From positions 1 to 64,000 of the forward strand of contig JACPEG010000026.1 of NCBI GenBank assembly GCA_016183615.1: DNA of 64,000 bases, given 5' to 3'. This DNA is from Betaproteobacteria bacterium (GTDB lineage Bacteria > Pseudomonadota > Gammaproteobacteria > Burkholderiales > UBA6910). Below are positions 44,799 to 56,007 of this stretch, piece after piece (position 1 is the stretch's first letter; every line of letters begins with the position of its first letter). A model generated the notes under the pieces. That model searched no databases, was not told the DNA's origin, and was given only the letters and a program-made list of their open reading frames with translations. The translations under genes and the position numbers were made by a program.

Positions 44799-46793
44799 TC
44801 ACATGAAGTAATCGAAATCGCGCTCGGTGCGCACCCGCCAGCGGACCCGGAAAACGTGGGCCGGCGCCGCGCGCGGATCGATCTGGACGAAATTGCGGCG
44901 CCCCTGCCAGAGATAGCGCGCCCCCGAGAGCAGGTCGTGCACCTGGTAGGGCCGCTCGCCCTCCTTCCCGGCGAGCTCGGGCGGCAACTCGATCCAGCCG
45001 GACTGGACGTGATGGGGGTCGAGATTCACCACCACCAGCACGATGTTGGACAGCGCGAGGTCCGCCTTGCTGTAGCAGATCAGGGCCTCGTTATCCACGG
45101 CGTGGAATCTCAGGCTGTGATCGAATTGCAGCGCGGCGTTTTCGCGGCGGACGCGGTTCACCCGGGCGATGAAGTCCTTCAGGCTGTCGGGCCGATCGAG
45201 GTCCCAGCGCCTGATTTCGTATTTCTCCGAGTCGAGATATTCCTCGCTCCCGGGCTCCCGCGGAGCGCTTTCCATGAGCTCGAAGGCCGGGCCGTAGATG
45301 CCGTAGCTCGCGCCGAGAGTGGCGGCCAGCACCAGCCGCGCCATGAAGGCCGGCCGGCCGCCGAACTGCAGGTACTCGGTGAGAATATCGGGGGTGTTGG
45401 GCCACAGGTTGGGGCGGAAGTATTCCCGGCACGCGCCCCGGGACAGCTCGGTGAAATAGGCCTCCAGCTCGCGCCGGGTATTGCGCCAGGCGAAATAGGT
45501 ATAGGACTGGGTGAACCCCAGCTTGGCAAGCCGCAGCATGACCTTCGGCCGGGTGAACGCCTCCGAGAGGAAAATCGCCTCCGGGCAGTCGCGCTTCACC
45601 TCGGCAATCAGCGATTCCCACAGGCCGAAGGGCTTGGTGTGGGGGTTGTCCACGCGGAAGATGCGGACTCCCTCGCGCAACCAGAAGCGGACGATGTCCT
45701 TCAGCTCCTCCCACACCCCCCCCCAGTCCTCGGTTTCGAAATCGAAGGGGTAGATGTCCTGGTATTTCTTCGGCGGGTTCTCGGCATACTGGACGCTGCC
45801 GTCGGGGCGCCAGCGGAACCACCGGGGGTGCGCCTTCACGTAGGGATGGTCGGGCGCGCACTGGAATGCGACGTCGAGCGCGATTTCCAGGCCGTGCTCC
45901 CGCGCCCGCTCCATGAAGCGCCGGAAATCTTCGAGCGTGCCCAACTGCGGATGGACCGCTTTGTGGCCGCCCGCGGCCGCGCCGACGGCCCACGGGCTTC
46001 CGGGATCGTCGGGTCCGGCGGTCAGGGTGTTGTTGCGGCCCTTCCGGTTGACGAGCCCGACCGGATGGATCGGGGGCAGGTAGAGCACGTCAAACCCCAT
46101 CCCGGCGATGTAGGCGAGCTGCTCCTCGCAGCTGCGGAAATCCCCGTGGTCCTGGCCTCCAGAAACACAGGAGCGGGGAAACATCTCGTACCAGGCACCA
46201 AACCGCGCCCGCTCCCGGTCCACCGTGACCCTGAGCTCGCGGTCGAATATCGTCTCGAAGCGGCGGTCGGGAAAACGTGCCACGAGCGCGCCCAGTTCCT
46301 CGTCCAGGGCGAGGCGCCGCCCGTGCAGGGGGTCCCTGTCGTCGCGCATCGCTTCCGCGCACCGGCGCAGCGCCGCCGCCTGGGAGGGGGCGCGGTCCGC
46401 CGCGGCCTCGACCAGCGCCGCGCCGATCTTCAGCGCGAGGCCGATGTCCTCGGGGTCCTCCCTGCGTTCAAGGTCGCCGCGCCAGGTGAGGAAGCGGTCG
46501 ACCCAGGCAGCCACGGTGTAGCGGTATTCGCCCATTTCAGTAACCGTGAACTCGCCGCGCCAGCGATCGTTGCCGACCGCCTGCATGGGCGCTTCGGTCC
46601 ACCCCGGGGCATCCTCCTTCCTGAAGCGCAGCACGCAGCGGACCGCATCGTGCCCGTCGGCGAAGGCATCGGCCTCGACCACCACCGTCTCCCCGACGGT
46701 GCGCTTGACCGGGAAGCGGCCGCCATCGACCTGCGGCGTCACCTCCTCGATGACCACCCGCCTTCTCCCCTCCGGGTGCACGATGTCAGCCAT
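44799..46793 (-). CDS. glgE: alpha-1,4-glucan:maltose-1-phosphate maltosyltransferase
   Basis: A 664-aa GH13_3 enzyme that adds maltosyl units from maltose 1-phosphate to alpha-glucan. Motifs: [59 protein letters not shown] (Asp nucleophile), [14 protein letters not shown] (Glu) and the C-terminal beta domain. The N-terminal domain ([20 protein letters not shown]) is the usual one. With TreS-maltokinase downstream and GlgB upstream this completes the GlgE glycogen pathway. Confidence 0.96.
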   Translation of the reverse strand: MADIVHPEGRRRVVIEEVTPQVDGGRFPVKRTVGETVVVEADAFADGHDAVRCVLRFRKEDAPGWTEAPMQAVGNDRWRGEFTVTEMGEYRYTVAAWVDRFLTWRGDLERREDPEDIGLALKIGAALVEAAADRAPSQAAALRRCAEAMRDDRDPLHGRRLALDEELGALVARFPDRRFETIFDRELRVTVDRERARFGAWYEMFPRSCVSGGQDHGDFRSCEEQLAYIAGMGFDVLYLPPIHPVGLVNRKGRNNTLTAGPDDPGSPWAVGAAAGGHKAVHPQLGTLEDFRRFMERAREHGLEIALDVAFQCAPDHPYVKAHPRWFRWRPDGSVQYAENPPKKYQDIYPFDFETEDWGGVWEELKDIVRFWLREGVRIFRVDNPHTKPFGLWESLIAEVKRDCPEAIFLSEAFTRPKVMLRLAKLGFTQSYTYFAWRNTRRELEAYFTELSRGACREYFRPNLWPNTPDILTEYLQFGGRPAFMARLVLAATLGASYGIYGPAFELMESAPREPGSEEYLDSEKYEIRRWDLDRPDSLKDFIARVNRVRRENAALQFDHSLRFHAVDNEALICYSKADLALSNIVLVVVNLDPHHVQSGWIELPPELAGKEGERPYQVHDLLSGARYLWQGRRNFVQIDPRAAPAHVFRVRWRVRTERDFDYFM

Positions 46794-46805
46794 GTCAGAC
46801 TCCGT

Positions 46806-48737
<1,932 letters not shown>

Positions 48738-48902
48738 GCGCGTCCCCCATTCGGTCGGGAATGGGTCCACGCGAGCGCGCGCCTCGTGTTTCCAACGGCA
48801 GGTGCAGACGATTCCGCGCTGGCGCTTCTCCGCGAGAAGCGCAGGCGGAGTGCTATGCTGGAGGCCGAATTCCCATTGTTCCCCCAGCAATCGAGGTGAG
48901 TC
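48738..48902. promoter_or_regulatory. divergent promoter region of glgB operon and LapA-like gene
   Basis: The 165 bp separate two divergent starts and must hold promoters for both. On the plus strand TGCTATGCT (48851-48859) looks like an extended -10 box, without a convincing -35. A small hairpin CTTCTC-CGC-GAGAAG lies at about 48828-48842. Assignments are tentative. Confidence 0.35.
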
Positions 48903-49259
48903 ATGCAGCTCATGCTGATTCTCGCAATAGTCATGGTCATCGGCGGGGTATTTTTCGCGTTCCAGAACAATGTTCCCGTTACCGTGACCTTTCTCCTCTG
49001 GCGCTTCGACGGATCCCTGGCCACGGTGCTGTTGCTCACGCTCGCCCTGGGCGCGCTGCTCATGGCCCTCATTTCGACCCCGGCGACGCTGAAGGCCCAG
49101 TGGACGATCGCCCGCCAGCGCAAGCAGATTGCGGAACTGAAGGACCTGGTTGCCTCGCACCAGGCCAGGATCGCCGAACTGGAGGGCCGCCTCTCGGTCT
49201 ACAAGACCCTGGGCGCAAGTCGCGGCGAGAACCCGCCCGCGACCGCGGGAAGCCCGTGA
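48903..49259 (+). CDS. LapA/DUF1049-domain membrane protein
   Basis: A 118-aa protein with two N-terminal helices ([21 protein letters not shown] and [17 protein letters not shown]) and a C-terminal coiled coil ([26 protein letters not shown]). The FQNNxPVTVxFLxW motif between the helices is the LapA signature; LapA acts with LapB in envelope lipopolysaccharide control, but short LapA-domain proteins like this often have unknown roles. The start follows ATCGAGGTGAGTC. It is the only plus-strand gene in this part and converges with otsB. Confidence 0.85.
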   Translation: MQLMLILAIVMVIGGVFFAFQNNVPVTVTFLLWRFDGSLATVLLLTLALGALLMALISTPATLKAQWTIARQRKQIAELKDLVASHQARIAELEGRLSVYKTLGASRGENPPATAGSP

Positions 49260-49325
49260 TCGCCGCTGATTCCCCGGAGTGGGGCACGGGCGATGCCCTG
49301 GCCGCGGCGGGCGATCCCGCCCGGC

Positions 49326-50141
49326 TCAATTCCCGGCAACGCCGTCCCCGCCGGACGGCATTGCCGCCGCCGTCCAGCGCTCCAGCCACGCCCGCACCGA
49401 CTCGACATCCGGCAGGCGCCACTGCGCGGCCGTGGAACCGGCGCCAACCTTGATCGACTGCCCACCCATGGCGTTCACCATGGCAAAGCCGTATTCGTCG
49501 GTCGTGTCGTCTCCCAGAAAGACCGGGATCCGGCCACGGAACGGCCGCTCCCCCATGAACTCGGCGATCGCCGTCCCCTTGTCCCGGCCCGCGGGCTTGA
49601 TTTCGAACACCATCTTGCCGGGCTGCAGCCGGAAGCCGTCTCCCGCCTCCGCCAGCAGCCGGCCAAGTTCCCGCTCGATTTGCGGACCGAGCGCAGGTGC
49701 CTGGCGGAAGTGCAACGCCACCGAAAGCCCCTTGTCTTCGACGCGCACGGCCGGATACCGGGCGGCGATGCCGCGGATCCCGCGCCGCATCGCTTCCAGC
49801 CCCTCTTCGGGAAACACGTGCCGGTGCAGGCTGCCCGCGGCGTCCCGTCGCTCCAGGCCGTGCTGTCCGGCGATCGGCAGCCGCGCCGGCGCCAGCAGGC
49901 GATCCACGTCGCTGATGGGACGCCCGCTGATCAGTGCCACCGCTCCCCCCGCCGCCCGGCTCAGGCCCTCGACCAGCCGAACCAGGCGCAAGTCGTGGGG
50001 GACGCCTTCCGGAGTCTCCGCGATATGCAGCAGCGTCCCGTCCATATCGAGAAAAAACGCGGCGCTGGGCGGCACCTCGGGTATCTGCACCCCATCCGCA
50101 TCCTGCGGTCCCGAGCCACGCCCTTTCATACGCCCCGCCAT
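49326..50141 (-). CDS. otsB: trehalose-6-phosphate phosphatase
   Basis: A 271-aa HAD-superfamily phosphatase. Motif I is FFLDMDGTLLHI (D32, D34), motif II ALISGRP, the Lys lies in the GLSVALHFR/GKMVFEIKP region and motif III is FLGDDTTDEYGF. It dephosphorylates trehalose 6-phosphate made by OtsA. I chose the ATG at 50141, preceded by GGAGAGAAG; a GTG at 50162 overlapping the otsA stop is the alternative. It follows otsA directly, as expected. Confidence 0.95.
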   Translation of the reverse strand: MAGRMKGRGSGPQDADGVQIPEVPPSAAFFLDMDGTLLHIAETPEGVPHDLRLVRLVEGLSRAAGGAVALISGRPISDVDRLLAPARLPIAGQHGLERRDAAGSLHRHVFPEEGLEAMRRGIRGIAARYPAVRVEDKGLSVALHFRQAPALGPQIERELGRLLAEAGDGFRLQPGKMVFEIKPAGRDKGTAIAEFMGERPFRGRIPVFLGDDTTDEYGFAMVNAMGGQSIKVGAGSTAAQWRLPDVESVRAWLERWTAAAMPSGGDGVAGN

Positions 50142-50158
50142 GGGCTGGCTTCTCTCCG

Positions 50159-52429
50159 TCACCGTTGCACGGGGAAGTCCCGGCCCTCGCGCAGATCTTT
50201 CGGCCAGGAGAGCACCACCCCGCCAGTCCGCGCCGAGATGGATCCGCGCCGGCGCATGCTCGCGGCATCGAGCAGCATGCGCCCGGCCCAGCGGTAGACG
50301 TTGAACTCGCGGATCAGCCCGCGCATGATGCGCATGCGGTGGCGCTGCTCGGGAGGGGACATGTTGAGCGCCACGTGCAGCGCCGCCGCGCACTCGTCGA
50401 TATCGTAAGGATTCACCACCAGGGACTCGGGGAGCTCCCGGGATGCGCCCGTGAACTGGCTGAGAATAAGAACCCCGCGCTCGTCGTCGCGGGAGGCGAT
50501 GAACTCCTTGGCGACCAGGTTCATTCCATCATGCAGGCTGCTCACGAAACACAGATCCGCGGCCCGGTAATATTCATAGACCTGCGCAGGCTCGTGGTGC
50601 TCGATCTTCAGGATGATCGGCAGGTATCCGCCGCGGGCGAACCGGTTGTTGATCTGGGTCGCCAGGGCCCGCACCTGCACCTCGAACTGCTGGTATTGCT
50701 CGATGCTGGATCGCGACGGCGCGGCGATCTGTACGAACGTGAACCGGCCGACGCGCTCCGGTTCGAGCTCGAGCAGCCGCTCGACCGCGCGCAAGCGCTC
50801 CAGGATTCCCTTGGTGTAATCGAGCCGGTCGACGCCGACCCCGAGGAAGTGGTCCGCGGGCAGGTTGTGGCGTCGCCGCAGCTCGGTCCGGCATTGGTCA
50901 ACCGGCTTCCCAACCATTTCCCGGGAGGGCGGCCACTCGATGGAAATCGGGTAGCGCTTGACCGTCGTCGGCTTGCCGCCGTAGGAAATGGTGAGGCTCT
51001 CCCGGTCGACCCGCGCTTCCAGGAGGCGGTCGACCGTGTCGCAGAAATTGTTGCAGTGGAATTGGGTGTGGAATCCGAGGATGCTGCTGCCGAGCATTCC
51101 GTCGAGCAGTTCGGCGCGCCAGGGACAGATGGCAAACGCCTCGGGATTCGGCCAGGGAATGTGCCAGAACGTGATGATGGTCGCCTTCGGAAGCTGCTCG
51201 CGCACCATGCGCGGCAGCAGCGCCAAGTGGTAATCCTGGACCAGCAGAATGGGGTCGTCGGTCTTGGCCTCGTCCAGGATCGCCCGGGAAAATTTCTGGT
51301 TGACCTCCAGGTAATGCTTCCAGTCCGCGGTCCGGAACGTGGGCCGCACGTGCGCGATATGGCAGAGCGGCCAAAGACCCTCGTTGGCGAAGCCGTAATA
51401 GTAGCCGGCCTCCTGCTCGGCGGTGAGCCAGACGCGCCGGATCCGGTACGCCGGCTTTTCCGGGGGGACGGAAACGCGGTCGCTCTTGTCGACGACTTCC
51501 TTGTCGGCAGATCCGCTTCCGTGCGCAATCCAGGTGCCGGAGCAGGCCCGCATCACCGGCTCGAGCGCGGTAACGAGGCCGCTCGCCGGCCGCTGCACCT
51601 CGATCCCGTCCTGCTTGCGGACGTGAATATAGGGCTCCCGGTTGGACACCACCAGCACGTCTTCGCCCCTGAGGTCCTCGCGCAGAATCGAGCGCAGCGT
51701 GTCGGGACTCCAGGTGATCTGGCCTTCGTCCTTGGGCCGGTATTCCGTCTCCAGGTCGCGGATCAGCGCCTGCACGTCGCGGGCGATGGGACGAAGCTCG
51801 GGCACGTTGACCTTCTCTGCCGGCCGCACCAGGCCCTCTCCGCGCAGCAGGGCGCGCATGCCCTGGACCCAGCCGCGCCAGCTCAGCTGCGCCACCACCA
51901 CCGTGACCAGCGACACCAGCGCCCCGAGCACGATGACGAAATAAAACACGTAGCGCTTGGTTTCCTCGCTGCGGCGCTGGACAAAGCTCATGTCGTGCAC
52001 CAGGACGAGTCTCCCGAGCAGCGTTCCCTCCGCCTCGATGGTCCTCACCGATACCTGCAGCAGACCCTTTTCGCTGGGGAGCACCCAGGTGGAGCCCGAC
52101 GCATGCTTTTCGATCTCGGCGCAGGCGAGGTCGGACGGAAACGACTTGACGGCGATCATCGCGTTGCGCTGCTGGTCGCAGAATCCGATCGCGAACAGCC
52201 GCTCGTCCTGGGCAATCCGGGTGAAGTAATTGACGGTCTTGGCCCTGGAGCCGGCGCGCAGCAGATCCTGGAGCGGCTCCTGGAGGGTATTGGCGATCAG
52301 AACGGAGCGGATCTCCAGATCGCGCACGAACCATTTCACGATCAGATTGTCGACCAGCGGCACTGCGGCATAGGCAAACGCCGCGAGAACCAGCGCCAGG
52401 GGAATCAGGAAACGCAGCGATAGTCTCAT
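50159..52429 (-). CDS. otsA: membrane-anchored trehalose-6-phosphate synthase with N-terminal sensor-like module
   Basis: A 756-aa protein; plain OtsA is about 460-480 aa. The C-terminal GT20 domain (from about 250) is complete: VVSNREPYIHVR, QDYHLALLP, TFWHIPWPNPEAF, GVDRLDYTKGI and LHDGMNLVAKEF. The added N-terminus has a membrane helix (about 4-24), an extracytoplasmic domain of about 135 residues, a second helix (about 164-188) and a HAMP-like linker (LRGEGLVRPAEKVNVPELRPI), the layout of a receptor histidine kinase. So synthesis of trehalose 6-phosphate from UDP-glucose and glucose 6-phosphate is tied to the membrane and perhaps to an external signal. The ATG at 52429 follows GGGAGGGCCGAAT. 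Confidence 0.92.
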   Translation of the reverse strand: MRLSLRFLIPLALVLAAFAYAAVPLVDNLIVKWFVRDLEIRSVLIANTLQEPLQDLLRAGSRAKTVNYFTRIAQDERLFAIGFCDQQRNAMIAVKSFPSDLACAEIEKHASGSTWVLPSEKGLLQVSVRTIEAEGTLLGRLVLVHDMSFVQRRSEETKRYVFYFVIVLGALVSLVTVVVAQLSWRGWVQGMRALLRGEGLVRPAEKVNVPELRPIARDVQALIRDLETEYRPKDEGQITWSPDTLRSILREDLRGEDVLVVSNREPYIHVRKQDGIEVQRPASGLVTALEPVMRACSGTWIAHGSGSADKEVVDKSDRVSVPPEKPAYRIRRVWLTAEQEAGYYYGFANEGLWPLCHIAHVRPTFRTADWKHYLEVNQKFSRAILDEAKTDDPILLVQDYHLALLPRMVREQLPKATIITFWHIPWPNPEAFAICPWRAELLDGMLGSSILGFHTQFHCNNFCDTVDRLLEARVDRESLTISYGGKPTTVKRYPISIEWPPSREMVGKPVDQCRTELRRRHNLPADHFLGVGVDRLDYTKGILERLRAVERLLELEPERVGRFTFVQIAAPSRSSIEQYQQFEVQVRALATQINNRFARGGYLPIILKIEHHEPAQVYEYYRAADLCFVSSLHDGMNLVAKEFIASRDDERGVLILSQFTGASRELPESLVVNPYDIDECAAALHVALNMSPPEQRHRMRIMRGLIREFNVYRWAGRMLLDAASMRRRGSISARTGGVVLSWPKDLREGRDFPVQR

Positions 52430-52487
52430 ATTCGGCCCTCCCGGCAATCAGCTCCGTCGGCAAGCAAAAGTATGGCACAAAACGCCG

Positions 52488-53804
52488 TCATCGGCCGCCG
52501 CTCCCGGCGCCTTCGAGGAACCGCTCGGCCAGGGCGCGGTACAGGGGCTTGTGGCAAACGGTGCGCGAGGCGGCATGGGCGATCAGCGCCGCCGCCATCA
52601 GCGGCAGCACCATGTCGTGGTTGTCGGTCAGCTCGAACACGATGACAAAGGCCGTGATGGGCGCCTGGACCACTCCGGAGAAGAAGGCCACCATCCCCAG
52701 GACCACCACGGCCCCGGCAGGCGCATAGGGCAATACGGCCGCCAGGTTCGATCCGAGCCCGGCCCCCACGGCGAGGGAGGGCGCGAAAATGCCCCCCGGG
52801 ATTCCGCTCAGGTAGGAAACGAGGGTCGCGAGCATTTTCAGCGCCCCGTAATGGGAGGGCAGCGACCCCGAACCCTCCAGAATTCCCCTGGCCTCGTGGT
52901 AGCCGGTGCCGTAGGTGGTTCCACCGGAGATATAACCGATTGCCGCGAGCACCAGGCCGCAGGCCGCGGCGAACGCCACGGGCTTTTCGCGCATGAAGCG
53001 GCCGGCCGGGCCGGGCAGTCCCCGGGAGGAGCCGATAAGGAGCTGGCTGAAAAGCCCGCCGGCAAGTCCCCCGGCCCCACCGCAAACCAGAACCGCGATC
53101 CAGCTCCTGTCGGCGCCCAACGATACCGAGGTCTGGCCGAAGTAGGTGTAGTTGCCGAGCAATGCGAGCGAGAACACGCCCGCAATGATGACCGCGGTCA
53201 GCACCGTCCCGCTGGCGCGCTGCTCGAACGAACGGCTCATCTCCTCGATGGCAAACACGATTCCCGCCAGCGGCGTGTTGAACGCGGCGGCAACGCCTGC
53301 TGCGCCGCCGGCCAGGATGAGCCCCCGTTCCATCTCCCGCCGTGGAAAGCGCACCAGCCGGCCCAACGAATGCATGATGGCGGCTCCGACCTGCACCGTC
53401 GGCCCTTCCCGGCCCACCGAAGCGCCCGAGCACAGGCCGAGCAGGGTCAGGACGATTTTCCCGAAAGCGATACGCAGCGACAGTACCGCATCGCGGGCGG
53501 GCTGGCCTCGGAGGCGCAGGGCGGCGATGGTCTGCGGGATGCCGCTGCCCTGGGATCCGGGAAAAAAGCGCCGCGTGATCAGGGCGACCAGCGCCAGGCC
53601 CAGGGGAGAGACGACAAAGGGAAGGAACGGCGAGAGCGCAATCAGCCGTTGGTGAATCCCGTTGGCGCGCTCCGCGCCGATGGCGAAGCCGATCGCCGCC
53701 GCTCCGACGCACACCGCCCCGCTCCAGAACACCAGGCGGCGCAACCACAGCCGAGGCGTCAGCCAGGCGTGCCGCGAGCGCTTCAGTACGCCGGAAGGTC
53801 CCAC
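52488..53804 (-). CDS. ClC-family chloride channel/transporter
   Basis: A 438-aa membrane protein of the ClC fold. The ion-binding loops are present: GSQGSGIPQ (83-91), GREGPTVQ (131-138, gating Glu at 133) and GGIFAPSLAVGAGLG later. A Glu pair in VFAIEEM (about 187-188) fits the internal proton glutamate of Cl-/H+ exchangers. No CBS domains follow. The start is a GTG at 53804 after AGAGGGAGCGTC. It stands between the Sel1 gene and otsA on the same strand and fits an osmotic or acid response theme. Confidence 0.93.
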   Translation of the reverse strand: MGPSGVLKRSRHAWLTPRLWLRRLVFWSGAVCVGAAAIGFAIGAERANGIHQRLIALSPFLPFVVSPLGLALVALITRRFFPGSQGSGIPQTIAALRLRGQPARDAVLSLRIAFGKIVLTLLGLCSGASVGREGPTVQVGAAIMHSLGRLVRFPRREMERGLILAGGAAGVAAAFNTPLAGIVFAIEEMSRSFEQRASGTVLTAVIIAGVFSLALLGNYTYFGQTSVSLGADRSWIAVLVCGGAGGLAGGLFSQLLIGSSRGLPGPAGRFMREKPVAFAAACGLVLAAIGYISGGTTYGTGYHEARGILEGSGSLPSHYGALKMLATLVSYLSGIPGGIFAPSLAVGAGLGSNLAAVLPYAPAGAVVVLGMVAFFSGVVQAPITAFVIVFELTDNHDMVLPLMAAALIAHAASRTVCHKPLYRALAERFLEGAGSGGR

Positions 53805-53895
53805 GACGCTCCCTCTCCGGGCCCCCGGCCGCGGGATTCGAAATCACCGGCCCCCGGGGATCCGCCCGGTCGCGCCGTCCGTTCAGGCAACATCC

Positions 53896-54540
53896 CTAAT
53901 CGCTCTCCGGGGTCCAGTTATTCACCACCTTCCTCAGGACCCTGATCTCGTCTGCGCCGAGCGATTTAGCGGATTCGGCGCGCACCGCCCTTGCCCGGGA
54001 TTTTTCCTCGCCGGATAGCGCGCCCAGGGCGACGCTCGACCAGAAATAGGCCTGGGTGTGATCGATCCCGGCGGAGGAATCCCGCAGGTAAAGCTCGGCG
54101 AGGGCGAGCTGGGCCTGGGAATGGCCCTGCCTGGCGGCGCGCAGCAGCCAAACAACCGCCTCCTGCGGGTTGCGCGCCGTGCCCACGCCGTCCCGGTACA
54201 TCACGCCTGCGGCATACTGGGCCGCGTCGAGCCCCTGCTTGTAATCCATGCGCACATTCCAGGGCTCTCCGGCCTTCTTCAGCCACTCCAGGGCCCGCTC
54301 GGGGTCAGGCGGCGTCACCCCCTTGCCGTCGCGATAGCGCAAACCGAGGAAATAGGCAGCCTTGAGACCGCCCTGCATGGCTTCGCGCTCGAGCACCTCG
54401 ATTTCGATGTCGGCGTAGTTGCCTTCATCGAGATCAATCTCGTGGCGGGCTCCCGCCGGAACCGGCAGAGCGAGCAGCGCAAGAAGCAGCAATGCGGCGC
54501 GTCCCGCGGCTCGCGCCCTACTACCGGGATGGATAAACAA
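53896..54540 (-). CDS. secreted Sel1-repeat protein
   Basis: A 214-aa protein with a signal peptide (LFIHPGSRARAAGRAALLLL, cleavage after PAGA near 31) and Sel1 repeats: AAYFLGLRYRDGKGV, AQYAAGVMYRDGVGTARNPQ, AVVWLLRAARQGHSQAQLALAELY, AYFWSSVALGAL. Such repeats form alpha-solenoids for protein contacts, often in the periplasm. The start is TTG at 54540, 20 bases inside the end of the Pal-like gene, with no clear Shine-Dalgarno, so translational coupling is likely. Partners are unknown. Confidence 0.8.
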   Translation of the reverse strand: MFIHPGSRARAAGRAALLLLALLALPVPAGARHEIDLDEGNYADIEIEVLEREAMQGGLKAAYFLGLRYRDGKGVTPPDPERALEWLKKAGEPWNVRMDYKQGLDAAQYAAGVMYRDGVGTARNPQEAVVWLLRAARQGHSQAQLALAELYLRDSSAGIDHTQAYFWSSVALGALSGEEKSRARAVRAESAKSLGADEIRVLRKVVNNWTPESD

Positions 54541-55051
54541 TGTCGCTGCGCCGGTTCAGCGCCCAGGCGGCCTCGTCATGGCCCGGCGCCGCCGGCTTTT
54601 CCTCTCCGAGGCTCACGGTCTCGATCCGCTCCGGGGAGACCCCGAGCAGGACCATGGCCCGCTTCACCGCCTCCGCCCTTTTCTGGCCAAGCGCCAGGTT
54701 GTATTCTCGGCTTCCCCGCTCGTCGGCATTGCCCTGAATCGCGATCTTCGCCTGCCGGTGGCCCGCCAGATAGCTGGAATGGGCCTGGACCAGCGGCTGG
54801 TACTCTCGCTTGACGAGAGCGCTGTCGAAGTCGTAGTAGACGCTTCGCTTCGAAAGCAGGCTCGCCGGGTCGTTCAACGGATTGGCCGTGGCCGGATTTT
54901 GCCGGACCGGTCGGGTTTCGACGCCCCGGCCCGGCGGCATGGCAGCGACTGGGCGGGCTTCGACTGCGGCCGCCGGCTGCTCCTGGCGCGGCGCGCTGGC
55001 GCAGGCGGCAAGCAGGCTTGCGAGAATCAGGTACATCGCATTGCGCATCAT
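54521..55051 (-). CDS. Pal/OmpA-like peptidoglycan-binding lipoprotein
   Basis: A 176-aa outer-membrane lipoprotein. The lipobox LAAC places the modified Cys at 17; a Pro/Ala-rich linker follows, and the OmpA-like domain begins near 70 (SVYYDFDSALVKREYQPLV) with IQGNADERGSREYNLALGQKRAEAV, the peptidoglycan-binding motif. It resembles Pal, but the tol genes are not near, so it is more likely a paralogue than the cell-division Pal. GGAGGTCAAACAGC precedes the ATG. Its start overlaps the MscS stop by four bases. Confidence 0.87.
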   Translation of the reverse strand: MMRNAMYLILASLLAACASAPRQEQPAAAVEARPVAAMPPGRGVETRPVRQNPATANPLNDPASLLSKRSVYYDFDSALVKREYQPLVQAHSSYLAGHRQAKIAIQGNADERGSREYNLALGQKRAEAVKRAMVLLGVSPERIETVSLGEEKPAAPGHDEAAWALNRRSDIVYPSR

Positions 55052-56007
55052 GCTGTTTGACCTCCATTGGTTGGTCCGGGTTTGGTGAAATTTCTCTGGG
55101 TAACGGAATCGCCGGCCGGCCCGATGCCCAGGATCGGGACCGACCCGTCCTTGTTGGTGCCGGGGTAAAGGGTAAGGTGGGGATAAGGGATCTCGATCCC
55201 GTGGCGGTCGAAGGTATTTTTCAGGCGCCGCAGGTATTCCCGGCGCACGCCCCACTGCTCGAGCGGCATCACTTTGTACCGGCAGCGCACGATCACCGCC
55301 GAGTCGGCCCAGTTTTCTACGCCCGCGATCTCCAGGTCCTCGATGATGCGGCTCGCGAATTCCGGGTCGCGCCGCATCTCGGCGCCCGCTTCGCGCATCA
55401 GCGCGAACACTTCATCCAGGTCTTCCCGGTAGGCGACCCCGACGTCGATAACCGAGAACGCGAACCCCCTGCTGCGGTTGGTCACGGTGCCGATCACGCC
55501 GTTCGGGACAAAGTGGACATTGCCGTCGTAGTCGCGGAGCTTCACGTAGCGCAGCGTGACTTCCTCTACCAGGCCGGCCTTGCCCCCGGCCTCCACCACG
55601 TCGCCCTGGCGCACCTGGTTCTCGATCAGCAGGAAGAAACCATTGAAATAGTCCCGGATGAGGCTCTGGGCGCCGAAACCCACGGCCACGCCCACCACCC
55701 CGGCCGCCGCCAGAATCGGCGCGATCGAAATTCCCAGCTCGTTCAGAACCAGCATGCCGGCGACCACCGAGACCACGACCGACGCGACGTAGCGGAATAC
55801 CCGGCCCAGGGTTTCCACCCGCTTCACTTCCTCCGGGCTCGCGGCCCGGGTGCTCATGTAGATGCGAAAGGCCCGGATCAGGCGGTGGGCGAGGCGCACC
55901 ACCAGCCAGGCGAGCAGCAGGATCAGTGCCACGTGCCAGGCCGACTGCAGAAATTCGGAGAGATCGTGCAGCCCCTCGAGTCCGAACTTGTTGAGAAATC
56001 CCTTCAT
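55048..56007 (-). CDS. MscS-family mechanosensitive ion channel
   Basis: A 319-aa channel with about three N-terminal helices, the pore helix and soluble MscS domain: AAAGVVGVAVGFGAQSLIRD (pore region), GFFLLIENQVRQGDVVEAGG, VTLRYVKLRDYDGNVHFVPNG and the C-terminal domain with IPYPHLTLY. The family opens under membrane tension to release solutes on osmotic downshock. Start and stop overlap the PfkB and Pal genes by four bases each. The C-terminal extension of about 30 residues is extra. Confidence 0.95.
   Translation of the reverse strand: MKGFLNKFGLEGLHDLSEFLQSAWHVALILLLAWLVVRLAHRLIRAFRIYMSTRAASPEEVKRVETLGRVFRYVASVVVSVVAGMLVLNELGISIAPILAAAGVVGVAVGFGAQSLIRDYFNGFFLLIENQVRQGDVVEAGGKAGLVEEVTLRYVKLRDYDGNVHFVPNGVIGTVTNRSRGFAFSVIDVGVAYREDLDEVFALMREAGAEMRRDPEFASRIIEDLEIAGVENWADSAVIVRCRYKVMPLEQWGVRREYLRRLKNTFDRHGIEIPYPHLTLYPGTNKDGSVPILGIGPAGDSVTQRNFTKPGPTNGGQTA

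Noticed and set aside
48738-49160. Longer N-terminus for GlgB (784 codons)
   Set aside because: It would run antisense through the LapA-like gene and is Gln/Arg/His-rich; the GTG at 48737 has a ribosome binding site and fits the CBM48 start.
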